In this document: one piece after another, positions 1-7,552 of the stretch | How positions within the stretch are numbered: the stretch's first letter is position 1 | Layout: each line of letters opens with the position of its first letter | Origin: Bacteroidales bacterium | Lineage (GTDB): Bacteria; Bacteroidota; Bacteroidia; Bacteroidales; F082 | Assembly (NCBI GenBank): GCA_021647205.1 | Contig: JAKIVD010000006.1 | Span: 1-64,000 of the forward strand | Reading direction: 5' to 3' | DNA length: 64,000 bases | Translations under genes and position numbers: made by a program | The notes under the pieces: generated by a model | The model's input: the letters and a program-made list of their open reading frames with translations, nothing else | The model's database searches: none | Told to the model about the DNA's origin: nothing

Positions 1-25
1 CTCAACCCCTCCAACCCTCAAACCC

Positions 26-745
26 ATGACCCGACTCAGTGTTAACATCAATAAAATCGCAACCCTCAGAAATGCCCGCGGGGGAAATATGCCCGATGTA
101 CAGCAAGTGGCCGTCGATATCCAGCGTTTCGGTGCACACGGAATCACCATACACCCCCGTCCCGACGAGCGGCACATCACCCGCAAGGATGTGGAATTGC
201 TGCGTCCGCTGGTCACCACAGAATTCAACATCGAAGGCAACCCCACACCCGAATTCATCGCACTTGTTTTAGAACACAAGCCCGAACAGGTAACACTTGT
301 TCCCGATGATCCGGGGCAACTGACCTCCGACCACGGCTGGGACACCTTAAAACACCGCGGCTTTTTGGTTGAAGTGATCCGGCAGTTCAGCGAAGCCGGC
401 ATCCGTACTTCCATTTTTGTTGACCCTGACCCCAGGATGGTTGAAGGCGCCAAAGCCACCGGCACCGACCGCATTGAGCTCTACACCGAACGTTACGTCG
501 CTGACTTCCCGAAAGGAAAAAAAGCTGCCATTACCCCTTTTGTGGAAGCCGCCAAACTTGCCAAAAAAATTGGCCTCGGACTAAATGCCGGCCACGACCT
601 CAACCTGGACAACCTTCATTTCTTTGCAGAAAACATTCCCTGGATTGATGAAGTTTCCATCGGGCACGCACTGATTTGTGATGCCTTGTATTACGGGTTG
701 GACAATGCGGTACAGTTGTATTTGAGAGAATTGAGGATTGGGTAA
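26..745 (+). CDS. pdxJ: Pyridoxine 5'-phosphate synthase
   Basis: PdxJ condenses 1-deoxyxylulose 5-phosphate with 3-amino-1-hydroxyacetone 1-phosphate to make pyridoxine 5'-phosphate, the ring-closing step of DXP-dependent vitamin B6 synthesis in the cytosol. The 239-residue length is normal for this TIM-barrel family. Family motifs are visible along the protein: RGGNMPD (about 18-24), HPRPDERHI (43-51, with the active-site His and Arg), the Glu of FNIEGNP (about 70), AGHDLN (188-193) and SIGHAL (211-216). It begins 25 bases into the window, so its promoter and any upstream partner are not visible. A trmO-like gene follows 21 bp downstream, so the two are probably co-transcribed. Confidence 0.97.
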   Translation: MTRLSVNINKIATLRNARGGNMPDVQQVAVDIQRFGAHGITIHPRPDERHITRKDVELLRPLVTTEFNIEGNPTPEFIALVLEHKPEQVTLVPDDPGQLTSDHGWDTLKHRGFLVEVIRQFSEAGIRTSIFVDPDPRMVEGAKATGTDRIELYTERYVADFPKGKKAAITPFVEAAKLAKKIGLGLNAGHDLNLDNLHFFAENIPWIDEVSIGHALICDALYYGLDNAVQLYLRELRIG

Positions 746-766
746 TCAGGTTTAGAAATAAAAATT

Positions 767-1216
767 ATGAAAGGTCAAAATATTACTTTTAATCCCATCG
801 GCATCATCCACACCCCTTTTGACGGGACGACAAAAATTCCCCGCCAGGGAAGTTTCAAACCGGAGACCCGCTGCCGGGCAGTGCTGAAAGCGGAACTTGC
901 CGCCGGGCTGAAAGACCTGGAAACTTTCAGCTGCGCCTTTTTACTTTTCTATTTTCACAATAAAGAAGAGCCTTTGAAGCTCATCCAGCACCCGCCCATG
1001 AGCAACAAACCGCGGGGCGTTTTCGCCATCCGCAGTCCGCTGCGCCCCAGCAAAATCGGGTTGACGGTGGTAAAAATCATTTCGGTCGATAATAATGTTT
1101 TGCATTTTTCAGGAGGGGATATGATTGACGGCACCCCCCTGCAGGACATTAAGCCCTATATTTCCGAAACTGACAGTTATCCGGATGCAGGAACAGGCTG
1201 GCTTACTCAGGATTAA
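767..1216 (+). CDS. TrmO-like tRNA methyltransferase (TsaA/UPF0066 family)
   Basis: A 149-residue protein of the TsaA/UPF0066 family. The characterised member TrmO uses S-adenosylmethionine to N6-methylate t6A37 in certain tRNAs. The family signature is clear: an opening IGIIHTPF (11-18), RGVFAIRSPLRPSKIG (83-98) and DGTPLQDIKPY (121-131). It matches the catalytic beta-barrel domain only; longer members such as E. coli TrmO carry an extra C-terminal domain that is absent here. The exact substrate is therefore inferred. The stop codon at 1214-1216 overlaps the first arm of the hairpin array that follows. Likely co-transcribed with pdxJ. Confidence 0.85.
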   Translation: MKGQNITFNPIGIIHTPFDGTTKIPRQGSFKPETRCRAVLKAELAAGLKDLETFSCAFLLFYFHNKEEPLKLIQHPPMSNKPRGVFAIRSPLRPSKIGLTVVKIISVDNNVLHFSGGDMIDGTPLQDIKPYISETDSYPDAGTGWLTQD

Positions 1217-1504
1217 CCTTTCAGGTTGAGCTAAGCCTGTGCGCTGGCAACCTGAAAGGTTGAGAAAGTTTAAAGTGGTAATTGTCTTGTGTTCTTCTTC
1301 TTTACGACCTTTCAGGTCGCCTTCGCGCAATTCCCCGTCCGACCTGAAAGGTCAACACACATCATAAAACCTTTCAGGTTGAAGCAGGCCAGGGCGCTGG
1401 CAACCTGAAAGGTTGAGAAAACATAGACCGGTTTGTTTTACAGCATTCTTCTTTTCGACCTTTCAGGTCTCCATCGCACAAGCCCCCGTCCGACCTGAAA
1501 GGTC
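1215..1504. repeat. Array of four hairpins in two alternating flavours
   Basis: This 290-bp stretch fills most of the gap between the trmO-like gene and the thioredoxin gene. It holds four inverted repeats with perfect 13-bp arms: AACCTTTCAGGTT with its complement at 1215-1227/1249-1261 and 1368-1380/1402-1414, and GACCTTTCAGGTC with its complement at 1306-1318/1341-1353 and 1457-1469/1492-1504. Loops are 21 to 22 nt. The whole is a tandem of two copies of an A-type plus B-type unit of about 153 bp, with A loops sharing GCGCTGGC and B loops sharing CCCGTCC. It resembles REP/BIME-type elements mobilised by Y1 (RAYT) transposases, but no such gene is in the window. The first arm overlaps the trmO stop codon. 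Confidence 0.9.
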
Positions 1505-1569
1505 AGGGCATTTTGTCAGTTTCCGGAAAATGGAACAGTAATTGATTTGCCGGAAAACAAAAAAGAACA

Positions 1570-1866
1570 ATGAGCAAATTCAGCGAAATCATAAAGGGAA
1601 ACCAACCCGTTTTAATTGACTTTTCGGCGGAATGGTGCCAGCCCTGCAGGATGATGCCACCCATACTGAAAGAAGTCAAAAAGCAGCTTGGCGACAAGGT
1701 AAGAATCCTGAAAATTGATGTGGACCGCAACCCTGCCATCGCCGGGAAGTACCAGATTCAAAGCGTGCCAACACTGATGGTCTTCAAGAACGGACAGGTA
1801 GTTTTCAGGCAGTCAGGCGTGATGCAAGCCGGGCAGATTGTTCAGATGCTTCAAGCCCACACTTGA
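1570..1866 (+). CDS. Thioredoxin
   Basis: A single-domain cytosolic thioredoxin of 98 residues with no signal peptide. It reduces protein disulfides through the CXXC site at Cys23-Gln24-Pro25-Cys26 (WCQPC instead of the usual WCGPC). The resolving cis-proline is in SVPTLMVF (Pro67) and the family's KIDVDRNP segment follows strand 3. It stands alone between the hairpin array and the transporter gene. It could serve as electron donor for the thioredoxin-linked arsenate reductase encoded 3 kb away, but that is inference. The Gln in the active site may alter redox potential relative to TrxA. Confidence 0.93.
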   Translation: MSKFSEIIKGNQPVLIDFSAEWCQPCRMMPPILKEVKKQLGDKVRILKIDVDRNPAIAGKYQIQSVPTLMVFKNGQVVFRQSGVMQAGQIVQMLQAHT

Positions 1867-2069
1867 CAGGGTGGATTGTCAGACTGATGCAACAGTTTTG
1901 GACACATTCAGTCGTTGGCGCCTAAGCTGCACCTCTCCCGGGAAACCGGCCGGGTGTTGAGTTGGTTGCGATTCTTCTGGCAGTTTGAAGGGACAAACAA
2001 CAGATACTCCCCATTGGCGACAGTTGCCGCCGCGGGTTTTAAAAGTGATTTGTGAGTGAAGAATTGAGC

Positions 2070-2090
2070 GTTGTTTCAACTGGAAACAAC
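2070..2090. repeat. Hairpin in the gap before the queuosine-precursor transporter
   Basis: Perfect 8-bp arms GTTGTTTC/GAAACAAC around a 5-nt loop lie about 55 bp before the transporter start, with a near -7 box (TACTTTTA, about 2111-2118) after them. Bases 1867-2144 contain no convincing gene. No preQ1-riboswitch consensus was recognised, so a regulatory role is unproven. Confidence 0.4.
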
Positions 2091-2144
2091 TGACTGCCGA
2101 TTGAATTTCGTACTTTTATCCTCGCAACAACTTCTTTATTTCTC

Positions 2145-2843
2145 ATGGACAAAACCAAAGGTAAACAAGCCGAAACCCTCTACCTCGTCCTGGCCAGCCT
2201 GTTCATCACTTCGCTGGTGACAAGCAACCTGATTTTTCAGAAGTTTTTCCACTGGAACCCCTTCGGTTTATTCGAGTTTGAGCTGTCGGTGGGCATCATT
2301 GCCTACCCCGTTACTTTTTTGGTGACAGACATCATTTCCGAGATTTACGGCCGCAAGCGTGCCAACAAAGTAGTGATTGCCGGGGTTTTTGCCAGCGCCT
2401 TTGCCCTGCTGATCGTGGTGGTTTCCACTGAAGCGCCGGCAACGGGCTGGTCGCCCATTGATGACAAAACCTTCAAACATGTTTTTGGGTTTACTTTTAT
2501 TGCCGTGGGTGCCTCACTGGCAGCTTACCTGCTGGCACAGTTCCTGGATGTACAGATTTTTCACTTCTGGAAAAAACTGACCCGAGGCAAGCACTTGTGG
2601 TTGCGCAACAATTTCTCCACCTTTGCCTCCCAACTGGTTGACACGGCAACCGTACTGCTGCTGCTGTGCAGCTTCGGCGTCATCGAATGGAAGCTGTTCT
2701 GGATATTACTGGGAAGCGGTTATCTGTTTAAAGTTTTGTTCGCCCTTTTTGACACACCTGTCATTTACGTTGTGGTTTATTTCATGCGGAAGCATTTTGG
2801 GTTGAATGGCCACGGGGCTGAAATGGTTTATTCGGAACAATAA
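2145..2843 (+). CDS. Queuosine precursor transporter (YhhQ/QPTR, DUF165)
   Basis: A 232-residue integral membrane protein of the VUT/DUF165 family, whose E. coli member YhhQ imports the queuosine precursors preQ0/preQ1. The family hallmarks are present: an early SNLIFQKFF segment, the FPVT-like AYPVTFLVTDIISEIYGR motif (about 52-69; conserved TD and E..G) and a later NNFSTFASQLVDT stretch. About six membrane segments can be counted. The substrate is inferred from the family, but it is supported by queG (the last step of queuosine synthesis) being present at 39.5 kb. The gene ends 11 bp before the convergent acr3 gene. Confidence 0.9.
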   Translation: MDKTKGKQAETLYLVLASLFITSLVTSNLIFQKFFHWNPFGLFEFELSVGIIAYPVTFLVTDIISEIYGRKRANKVVIAGVFASAFALLIVVVSTEAPATGWSPIDDKTFKHVFGFTFIAVGASLAAYLLAQFLDVQIFHFWKKLTRGKHLWLRNNFSTFASQLVDTATVLLLLCSFGVIEWKLFWILLGSGYLFKVLFALFDTPVIYVVVYFMRKHFGLNGHGAEMVYSEQ

Positions 2844-2854
2844 ACATGCCCTTA

Positions 2855-3892
2855 TTATTTTTCGTTTTTAAAGTATTTCTTCTGAAACCTTAGCGCCACA
2901 TTCACCAAAGCAATCAATACCGGCACTTCCACCAGCGGCCCGATGACGGCCGCGAAAGCTTCTCCCGAATTGATGCCGAACACGGCAATGGCCACGGCAA
3001 TGGCCAGCTCGAAATTGTTGCTGGCTGCCGTAAAGGCGATGGAAGCCGTTTTGGAATAACCGGCACCAATCCTTCTGGCCATATAAAAGGAAACCAAAAA
3101 CATAAACACAAAATAAATCACCAGCGGGATGGCAATGCGTACTACATCAAGTGGTAGTTGAACGATGATTTCACCTTTTAATGAAAACATCACAAAAATG
3201 GTGAATAGTAAGGCAATCAACGTCAACGGACTTATTTTTGGGATGAACTTTTGCTCGTACCAATCTTTACTTTTTATCCGGATGAGTGCAAATCGGGTAA
3301 TCATCCCAGCCAAAAAAGGAATGCCCAGGTAAATGAACACGCTTTTGGCAATCTCACCCATGGTGATGTTCACTTCGTAGGAATCCAGTCCGAACCATCC
3401 CGGCATGACGGTGATGAAAACCCAGGCATACACCGAAAAGAAAAGCACCTGAAAAATGCTGTTGAAGGCCACCAAACCGGCAGCATATTCGGTATCGCCT
3501 TTGGCCAGTTCGTTCCAGACGATGACCATGGCAATGCAGCGGGCAAGGCCGATGAGAATCAGTCCTGTCATGTAGTGCGGATAATCCTGTAAAAAAATGA
3601 TGGCCAGAAAAAACATGAGCAAAGGGCCCACAAACCAATTTTGAAACAAAGAAAGCGACAACACTTTCCAGTTGCGGAAAACATCTCCCAGCTCTTCGTA
3701 CTTTACTTTTGCCAGTGGAGGGTACATCATCACAATTAAACCAATGGCGATGGGAATGTTAGTTGTACCCACACTGAATTGATCCCAGAAATTCCCAATA
3801 TCAGGAAAAAAATACCCGGCCCCAACGCCAATAAGCATGGCAAGGAATATCCAGAGGGTCAGGTACCGGTCGAGGAAGGAAAGTTTTTTCAT
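2855..3892 (-). CDS. acr3: ACR3-family arsenite efflux permease
   Basis: A 345-residue carrier with about ten membrane segments that expels arsenite, As(OH)3, across the inner membrane using the proton-motive force. Typical ACR3 features are the opening [16 protein letters not shown], the [14 protein letters not shown] segment (about 55-68), and [15 protein letters not shown] (about 115-129), whose Cys119 matches the conserved cysteine needed for arsenite transport. The Glu in the late [10 protein letters not shown] helix is also conserved. It is the last gene of the minus-strand ars operon, placed after arsM and a broken small gene 4 bp upstream. Its start is the ATG of [10 protein letters not shown]. 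Confidence 0.95.
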   Translation of the reverse strand: MKKLSFLDRYLTLWIFLAMLIGVGAGYFFPDIGNFWDQFSVGTTNIPIAIGLIVMMYPPLAKVKYEELGDVFRNWKVLSLSLFQNWFVGPLLMFFLAIIFLQDYPHYMTGLILIGLARCIAMVIVWNELAKGDTEYAAGLVAFNSIFQVLFFSVYAWVFITVMPGWFGLDSYEVNITMGEIAKSVFIYLGIPFLAGMITRFALIRIKSKDWYEQKFIPKISPLTLIALLFTIFVMFSLKGEIIVQLPLDVVRIAIPLVIYFVFMFLVSFYMARRIGAGYSKTASIAFTAASNNFELAIAVAIAVFGINSGEAFAAVIGPLVEVPVLIALVNVALRFQKKYFKNEK

Positions 3893-3896
3893 TTTT

Positions 3897-4148
3897 TTAA
3901 TGTGCTGATTTGGCTGATGATATTATTTTTGATAAATGTTTTTGAATACTTTTTAGGTCATCAAGAAGATGTAAAGTACTTGGATAATTCCTGGACTTTT
4001 GGCAGAGCAACAACCAATACGCTGTTTCTTCAGCTTCTTTTGCAATGATAAACTTTCTGTTTTTTTCCAGTTCCTCAGTGTATTCAATAATTGTCAAAGC
4101 AAATTCGAAAGATAATTCCAGAATTACATTTTTACTTTTGACTGTCAT
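3897..4148 (-). pseudogene. Four-helix-bundle protein (23S rRNA IVP type) with an internal deletion
   Basis: An open frame of 83 residues. The opening KNVILELSFEFALTIIEY and the later EAEETAYWLLLCQKSRNY match the two ends of the four-helix-bundle family (about 115-120 residues), which is often encoded in 23S rRNA intervening sequences or next to mobile DNA. The central part, normally a LRSGTSIGANVEE-like helix plus most of helix 3, is missing: about 35-40 residues are skipped after IIAK without loss of frame. The product probably cannot form the normal bundle. It sits between arsM and acr3, where it has no obvious role, so it is read as a decayed insertion. The length of the deletion is estimated from memory of the family. 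Confidence 0.65.
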
Positions 4149-4196
4149 TACACCATTGTTTTAATTAACTAATTTGCACATTAGCATGTCAGTACA

Positions 4197-5006
4197 TTAT
4201 TTTTGAGCAAAAACAGTAATACTAAAAATCCCAGTCTCAGTATTTCTATAAGCCTGGAGTTTAGAGGCATCAAGATATTTCAACAGGATTTCGTCGGGGA
4301 TGATAATTTCTTTTTCTTTTTTGATGCGGGTGTTTTTAAATCCGGCGGCTAGGATGATGGCAAGGTAATCATCTTTTTGAATGGCTCCCGACACACAGCC
4401 GGCGTACATTTCGGCATCCCTGACCAGTTCATCCGGAAGCTCGCCCTGTAAAACCACATCCGAAACGCAAAAATGCCCGCCGGGTTTCAGCACCCTGAAC
4501 ATTTGCCGGAAAGCTTTTGCTTTGTCAGGCACCAGGTTGAGGACACAATTGCTGACGATCACATCCACGCTGGCATCTTCCAGCGGCATTTCCTCGATGT
4601 CGCCTTTGACGAATGTCACATTTTCGTACCCGAGCTTTTCGGCGTTTTGCCGGGCTTTTTTCAGCATGTTCACGGCGAAATCAAGGCCGATGACTTTTCC
4701 CGATTCCCCGACGATGGAACGTGCCACAAAACAATCGTTTCCGGCGCCCGATCCCAGGTCGAGCACCGTATCGCCGGGAGCAATGTTGGCGTGTTCGGTG
4801 GGCAGTCCGCAGCCCAGGCCCAGGTCGGCATCGGAATTGTAACCTTCCAGTTGGGAGTAATCATCGCTGAAAATAGCGTAATCGATGGTGTCGCAACAAG
4901 CCGTGCTGCCGCAGCAGGAAGTTTCGTTTTGTACCTTGTCCTGTTTGGCAATCAGGTTGTACTTCGACCTGACTACCTCTTTGATGGTTTTTTCTCTTGT
5001 TTTCAT
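4197..5006 (-). CDS. arsM: Arsenite S-adenosylmethionine methyltransferase
   Basis: ArsM converts arsenite to methylated arsenicals, some volatile, using S-adenosylmethionine. The 269-residue protein has the SAM-binding motif VLDLGSGAGND (81-91) and the cysteines that bind As(III): Cys66 in GLGCGLP, Cys154 in SNCVLNL and Cys204 in YAGCVSGA, together with an N-terminal CCGSTACC cluster (31-38). This set is diagnostic of ArsM rather than of a generic methyltransferase. It lies third in the minus-strand ars operon, after arsR and arsC. A 59-bp gap separates it from arsC. Confidence 0.95.
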   Translation of the reverse strand: MKTREKTIKEVVRSKYNLIAKQDKVQNETSCCGSTACCDTIDYAIFSDDYSQLEGYNSDADLGLGCGLPTEHANIAPGDTVLDLGSGAGNDCFVARSIVGESGKVIGLDFAVNMLKKARQNAEKLGYENVTFVKGDIEEMPLEDASVDVIVSNCVLNLVPDKAKAFRQMFRVLKPGGHFCVSDVVLQGELPDELVRDAEMYAGCVSGAIQKDDYLAIILAAGFKNTRIKKEKEIIIPDEILLKYLDASKLQAYRNTETGIFSITVFAQK

Positions 5007-5065
5007 TTTTATTTCTTTATGCTACGAATGGACGAATCATTTGTTTTTCATTCGTGCATTCGTGG

Positions 5066-5488
5066 TTAAATTTTTGTAAGATATTTTTGATAAAACGCTG
5101 TAAAATCCCTCCGGATTTCATCCCTTACCCTGCGGTAAACAGCCAATATTTCGTCTTCGCTACCGGTGGCATCAGCCGGGTCGTCAAAGCCGATGTGCAG
5201 GCGGTTTCTGAGGTTTCCCGTAAATACGGGACAAACCGCTTTGGCCCCGTCGCAAACGGTAACGACAAAGTCAAACTCCGTATGCACAAATTTGTTTACG
5301 TGTTCGGGCATCCCGTCACTGATATCGATGCCGATCTCACGCATCACCGCTACGGCATGGGGATTGACTTTCCCGGCAGGGCGGGTTCCGGCGGAAAAAA
5401 CCTCAAGTCCGGGATCGAGGAAACGAAGGAATCCCTCTGCCATCTGGCTGCGGCAACTGTTGCCCGTGCAGAGAATGAGAATTTTCAT
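5066..5488 (-). CDS. arsC: Arsenate reductase, low-molecular-weight phosphatase type
   Basis: A 140-residue cytosolic enzyme reducing arsenate to arsenite, which Acr3 exports or ArsM methylates. The phosphatase loop C-X5-R is at Cys7-Thr-Gly-Asn-Ser-Cys12-Arg13, and a second cysteine pair lies at VCDGAKAVCP (Cys79, Cys86). These correspond to the S. aureus pI258 type, in which a disulfide cascade is closed by thioredoxin. The FDDPADATG segment (101-109) holds the general-acid aspartate. Its position behind arsR and ahead of arsM fits a complete detoxification operon. Confidence 0.95.
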   Translation of the reverse strand: MKILILCTGNSCRSQMAEGFLRFLDPGLEVFSAGTRPAGKVNPHAVAVMREIGIDISDGMPEHVNKFVHTEFDFVVTVCDGAKAVCPVFTGNLRNRLHIGFDDPADATGSEDEILAVYRRVRDEIRRDFTAFYQKYLTKI

Positions 5489-5562
5489 TTCTTTTTTGTT
5501 TTTTATTGATTGGGGTAAGGGGGTGGTATAAGGGTAAAAACGGGATATGGTTTTATGTCAAT

Positions 5563-5576
5563 GGTAAAATTTTACC
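5563..5576. promoter_or_regulatory. Palindrome between arsR and arsC
   Basis: The perfect 14-bp palindrome GGTAAAATTTTACC lies in the 121-bp gap between arsR and arsC. It is the centre of a larger imperfect inverted repeat in which GGGTAA/TTACCC-type runs recur on both sides (about 5511-5605). It could be an intra-operon processing hairpin or a second regulatory site. It does not resemble the operator in front of arsR. Confidence 0.4.
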
Positions 5577-5609
5577 CCCCTATTCCCCCATTTCCTTATT
5601 CCCCATTTC

Positions 5610-5930
5610 TCAAGAACAATTATAATTATCTATTTCTTTAAAAAACTGATCAATACTGGCTTTCAGTTCTGTGATCTTTTCCGGTTCCAGACAATAGTTC
5701 ACCTTCAGCCCGTCAATGGTTCCCTGGATTAAGCCTGCTGCCTTCAGCTCTTTTAAATGTTGCGAAACGGTCGTCCTGCTCAGCGGAATTTCTTCTGTAA
5801 TATCACCCGAAACACAAACTTTCTTCTCGGCGAGATATTTCAAAATCATCAGCCGGGCAGGATGGGAAAACACTTTGCCAAATTGGGCGAGCTTTTTTAA
5901 GTCTGTGTCAAAATGACCTGTCTTAATCAT
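5610..5930 (-). CDS. arsR: ArsR/SmtB-family transcriptional repressor
   Basis: A winged-helix repressor expected to leave its operator when arsenite binds. The 106 residues begin at MIKTGHFDTD; a start 45 bp further upstream is also open but would place the operator and -7 box inside the coding region, so the ATG at 5930 is preferred. The recognition helix is in PLSRTTVSQHLKELKAAG (about 49-66). The metal-binding helix reads KKVCVSGD, with a single cysteine (Cys39) instead of the classic CXC pair; Cys80 and Cys105 might complete a three-coordinate site, which is inference. It is first in the ars operon (arsR-arsC-arsM-acr3) and probably autoregulates it. Confidence 0.92.
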   Translation of the reverse strand: MIKTGHFDTDLKKLAQFGKVFSHPARLMILKYLAEKKVCVSGDITEEIPLSRTTVSQHLKELKAAGLIQGTIDGLKVNYCLEPEKITELKASIDQFFKEIDNYNCS

Positions 5931-5942
5931 CGTTTTATGTTT

Positions 5943-5983
5943 TATGTCGCAAACATACGACATATATTTTAACATCGCACAAA
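5943..5983 (-). promoter_or_regulatory. arsR promoter with an operator enclosing the -7 box
   Basis: Read on the minus strand, a TTTG (-33 element, 5980-5983) is followed after 22 nt by TATGTTTG (5950-5957), a perfect TAnnTTTG -7 box. Seven-base arms TATGTCG/CGACATA (5943-5949 and 5958-5964 on the plus strand) lie directly on each side of the box, so the 8-bp spacer of the inverted repeat is exactly the -7 element. The inferred transcription start is near 5946, 16 nt before arsR. A repressor bound here would block RNA polymerase. Confidence 0.75.
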
Positions 5984-6002
5984 TCAGGATTATTTTTCAT
6001 TG

Positions 6003-6010
6003 TACTTTTG
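6003..6010 (+). promoter_or_regulatory. -7 box for the nitroreductase gene
   Basis: TACTTTTG matches the Bacteroidetes -7 consensus TAnnTTTG and lies 16 nt before the chosen ATG at 6027. The upstream in-frame start near 6000 would overlap it, which decides the start. No good -33 TTTG was found. Confidence 0.6.
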
Positions 6011-6026
6011 CACAAAACAAAAACTC

Positions 6027-6545
6027 ATGGAATTTTACGATTTAATCAAAAGCCGCGAAAGCATCAGGGATTACGACCCAAACAAACCGGTAAACAAGGA
6101 AGTATTAACACGCATTTTGGAAGCCGGCCGTCTGGCGCCCTCGGCCTCAAACCGCCAAGCCTGGACATTCGTGGTGGTTTCTTCGCCAGAAAAACTGGAA
6201 GCGGTCAGGCCGTGTTACCCCCGGAAGTGGTTTAAGCAGGCCCCGCATATTTTAGTAATCATCGGCAACAAAGCCGGGTCCTGGGTCAGGAGCTACGACG
6301 GGTACAATTCCATCGAAACCGACCTCGCCATTGCCATGGACCACATCATCCTGGCTGCCGAAAACGAAGGGGTCGGCACCTGCTGGATCATTGCCTACGA
6401 TTACGAGCTGCTTGCAAAGGCGATGGATTTAAAAAAAGATGAGGTCATTTTCTGCATTACCCCGCTGGGTTATCCCCACGATGGTTTTCAGAAGAAAAAC
6501 CAAAAAATCAGAAAACCTTTTGAGGAGGTAGTGCGGTTTATTTGA
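6027..6545 (+). CDS. Nitroreductase-family flavoprotein
   Basis: A 172-residue FMN-dependent oxidoreductase of the nitroreductase superfamily, which uses NAD(P)H to reduce nitro groups, quinones or flavins. The FMN-binding signatures RESIRDYD (10-17) and AGRLAPSASNRQAW (33-46) are present, and the late GTCWIIAYD and ITPLGYP segments fit the family. Substrate cannot be told from sequence. The gene is divergent from the ars operon, and the two share a 96-bp intergenic region that contains the arsR operator, so arsenic-linked control is possible but unproven. The protein is slightly shorter than many family members, mainly at the C-terminus. Confidence 0.88.
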   Translation: MEFYDLIKSRESIRDYDPNKPVNKEVLTRILEAGRLAPSASNRQAWTFVVVSSPEKLEAVRPCYPRKWFKQAPHILVIIGNKAGSWVRSYDGYNSIETDLAIAMDHIILAAENEGVGTCWIIAYDYELLAKAMDLKKDEVIFCITPLGYPHDGFQKKNQKIRKPFEEVVRFI

Positions 6546-6561
6546 ATTAGTTTTTTCTTCG

Positions 6562-6611
6562 TTAAGATTAGAAATCTTAAGCCATTTGCATCCAGATTGC
6601 AAATCTGGATG
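6562..6611. repeat. Two adjacent perfect hairpins
   Basis: TTAAGATT-AGA-AATCTTAA (6562-6580) and CATCCAGATT-GCA-AATCTGGATG (6589-6611) stand next to each other, with arms of 8 and 10 bp and 3-nt loops. They lie just after the nitroreductase stop. They may end transcription, but there is no T-tract; they also look like a short dispersed palindromic repeat. Confidence 0.6.
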
Positions 6612-6645
6612 AGCCAAGACAGTCTACTCAATCATTTCAATTCCC

Positions 6646-6653
6646 TACTTTTG
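6646..6653 (+). promoter_or_regulatory. -7 box implying a leaderless hydrolase mRNA
   Basis: TACTTTTG ends only 4 nt before the ATG at 6658. If transcription starts 4 nt after the box, the mRNA has essentially no 5' untranslated region. Confidence 0.6.
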
Positions 6654-6657
6654 CCTC

Positions 6658-7494
6658 ATGCAACTTTTTCACCGCAAATATGGCACGCCAGGCGACCAGC
6701 CCATCATCATTCTTCATGGTTTGTTTGGCATTTCCGATAATTGGGCAAGTTACGGTAAACGTCTTGCAATGGAAGGCTTTGAGGTTTTTATCCCCGACCT
6801 GCGCAACCACGGGCAGTCTCCGCAAAGCGATACATTCAACTATTTGGCACTTACCGATGATCTTTTCGATTTTATTGATGACCATGAAATTGATTGTCCC
6901 ATCCTCATCGGTCATTCCATGGGCGGCAAAGTGGCCATGCGTTTTGCCCTGGAAAACCCGATTATGGTTAAAAAACTGGTGGTGGTCGACATTACTTTAA
7001 AAGCTTACGGCCCCCGCCCGCACCACCAAAAAATCATCCGGGCGATGAAATCGGTAGATTTGTCGGCAGTTCAAAATCGCCGGGAAGTAGAGGAACAACT
7101 TAGTCCGCACATCCCCGAAATGCGCATCCGGCAATTTATTTTGAAAAACCTGCACCGCAAAAGCGACAACCGTTTTGAGTGGCGGATTTATCTGGAAGGG
7201 ATTGCAGGCAGCCTGGATTCGATGTTCGATGCCATCGACACCATCATCAAGTTCGACAAACCCACATTGTTTATCAAGGGTGGCGCTTCCGATTATATTT
7301 TGCTGGAAGATTTTGAACAAATCCGCTACAATTTTCCGAATGCGGAAATTATTACCATCGAAGGGACATCGCATTGGGTACATGTGGAAGCAGCTGAGAA
7401 GTTTTATTTGCTGACCTCGGGTTTTGTTACCGGAAAGCCAAGCTGGTACAAGGAAATTGACGACAAAGGCACAACGCCCAAACAAATGGAGTAG
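6658..7494 (+). CDS. Alpha/beta-hydrolase (YbfF-like esterase)
   Basis: A 278-residue cytosolic alpha/beta-fold hydrolase. The oxyanion-loop motif HGLFGISDNW (20-29) and nucleophile elbow GHSMGG (85-90, Ser87) resemble E. coli YbfF and related acyl esterases. The rest of the triad is probably Asp212 (GASDY) and His239 (TSHWVHVE). PDLRNHGQSP (46-55) is a typical second oxyanion-side segment. Natural substrate is unknown; short acyl esters or thioesters are likely. It has its own -7 box immediately before the start and precedes pepP by 58 bp. Confidence 0.88.
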   Translation: MQLFHRKYGTPGDQPIIILHGLFGISDNWASYGKRLAMEGFEVFIPDLRNHGQSPQSDTFNYLALTDDLFDFIDDHEIDCPILIGHSMGGKVAMRFALENPIMVKKLVVVDITLKAYGPRPHHQKIIRAMKSVDLSAVQNRREVEEQLSPHIPEMRIRQFILKNLHRKSDNRFEWRIYLEGIAGSLDSMFDAIDTIIKFDKPTLFIKGGASDYILLEDFEQIRYNFPNAEIITIEGTSHWVHVEAAEKFYLLTSGFVTGKPSWYKEIDDKGTTPKQME

Positions 7495-7503
7495 AAAATG
7501 TAG

Positions 7504-7511
7504 TAATTTTG
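7504..7511 (+). promoter_or_regulatory. -7 box for the Xaa-Pro aminopeptidase gene
   Basis: TAATTTTG matches TAnnTTTG and lies 41 nt before the pepP start at 7553. No clear -33 element was seen at the expected spacing. Confidence 0.5.
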
Positions 7512-7552
7512 CGTCTCTTAGTTTTTAATTCCAACCTTTTAAAACTCAAAAT

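Noticed and set aside
1215-1504. CRISPR array
   Set aside because: The repeats are inverted pairs in two flavours with similar loops, not direct repeats with unique spacers.
1867-2144. preQ1 riboswitch before the queuosine-precursor transporter, and a 66-codon minus-strand frame
   Set aside because: No preQ1 aptamer consensus is visible, and the frame has no similarity or start context.
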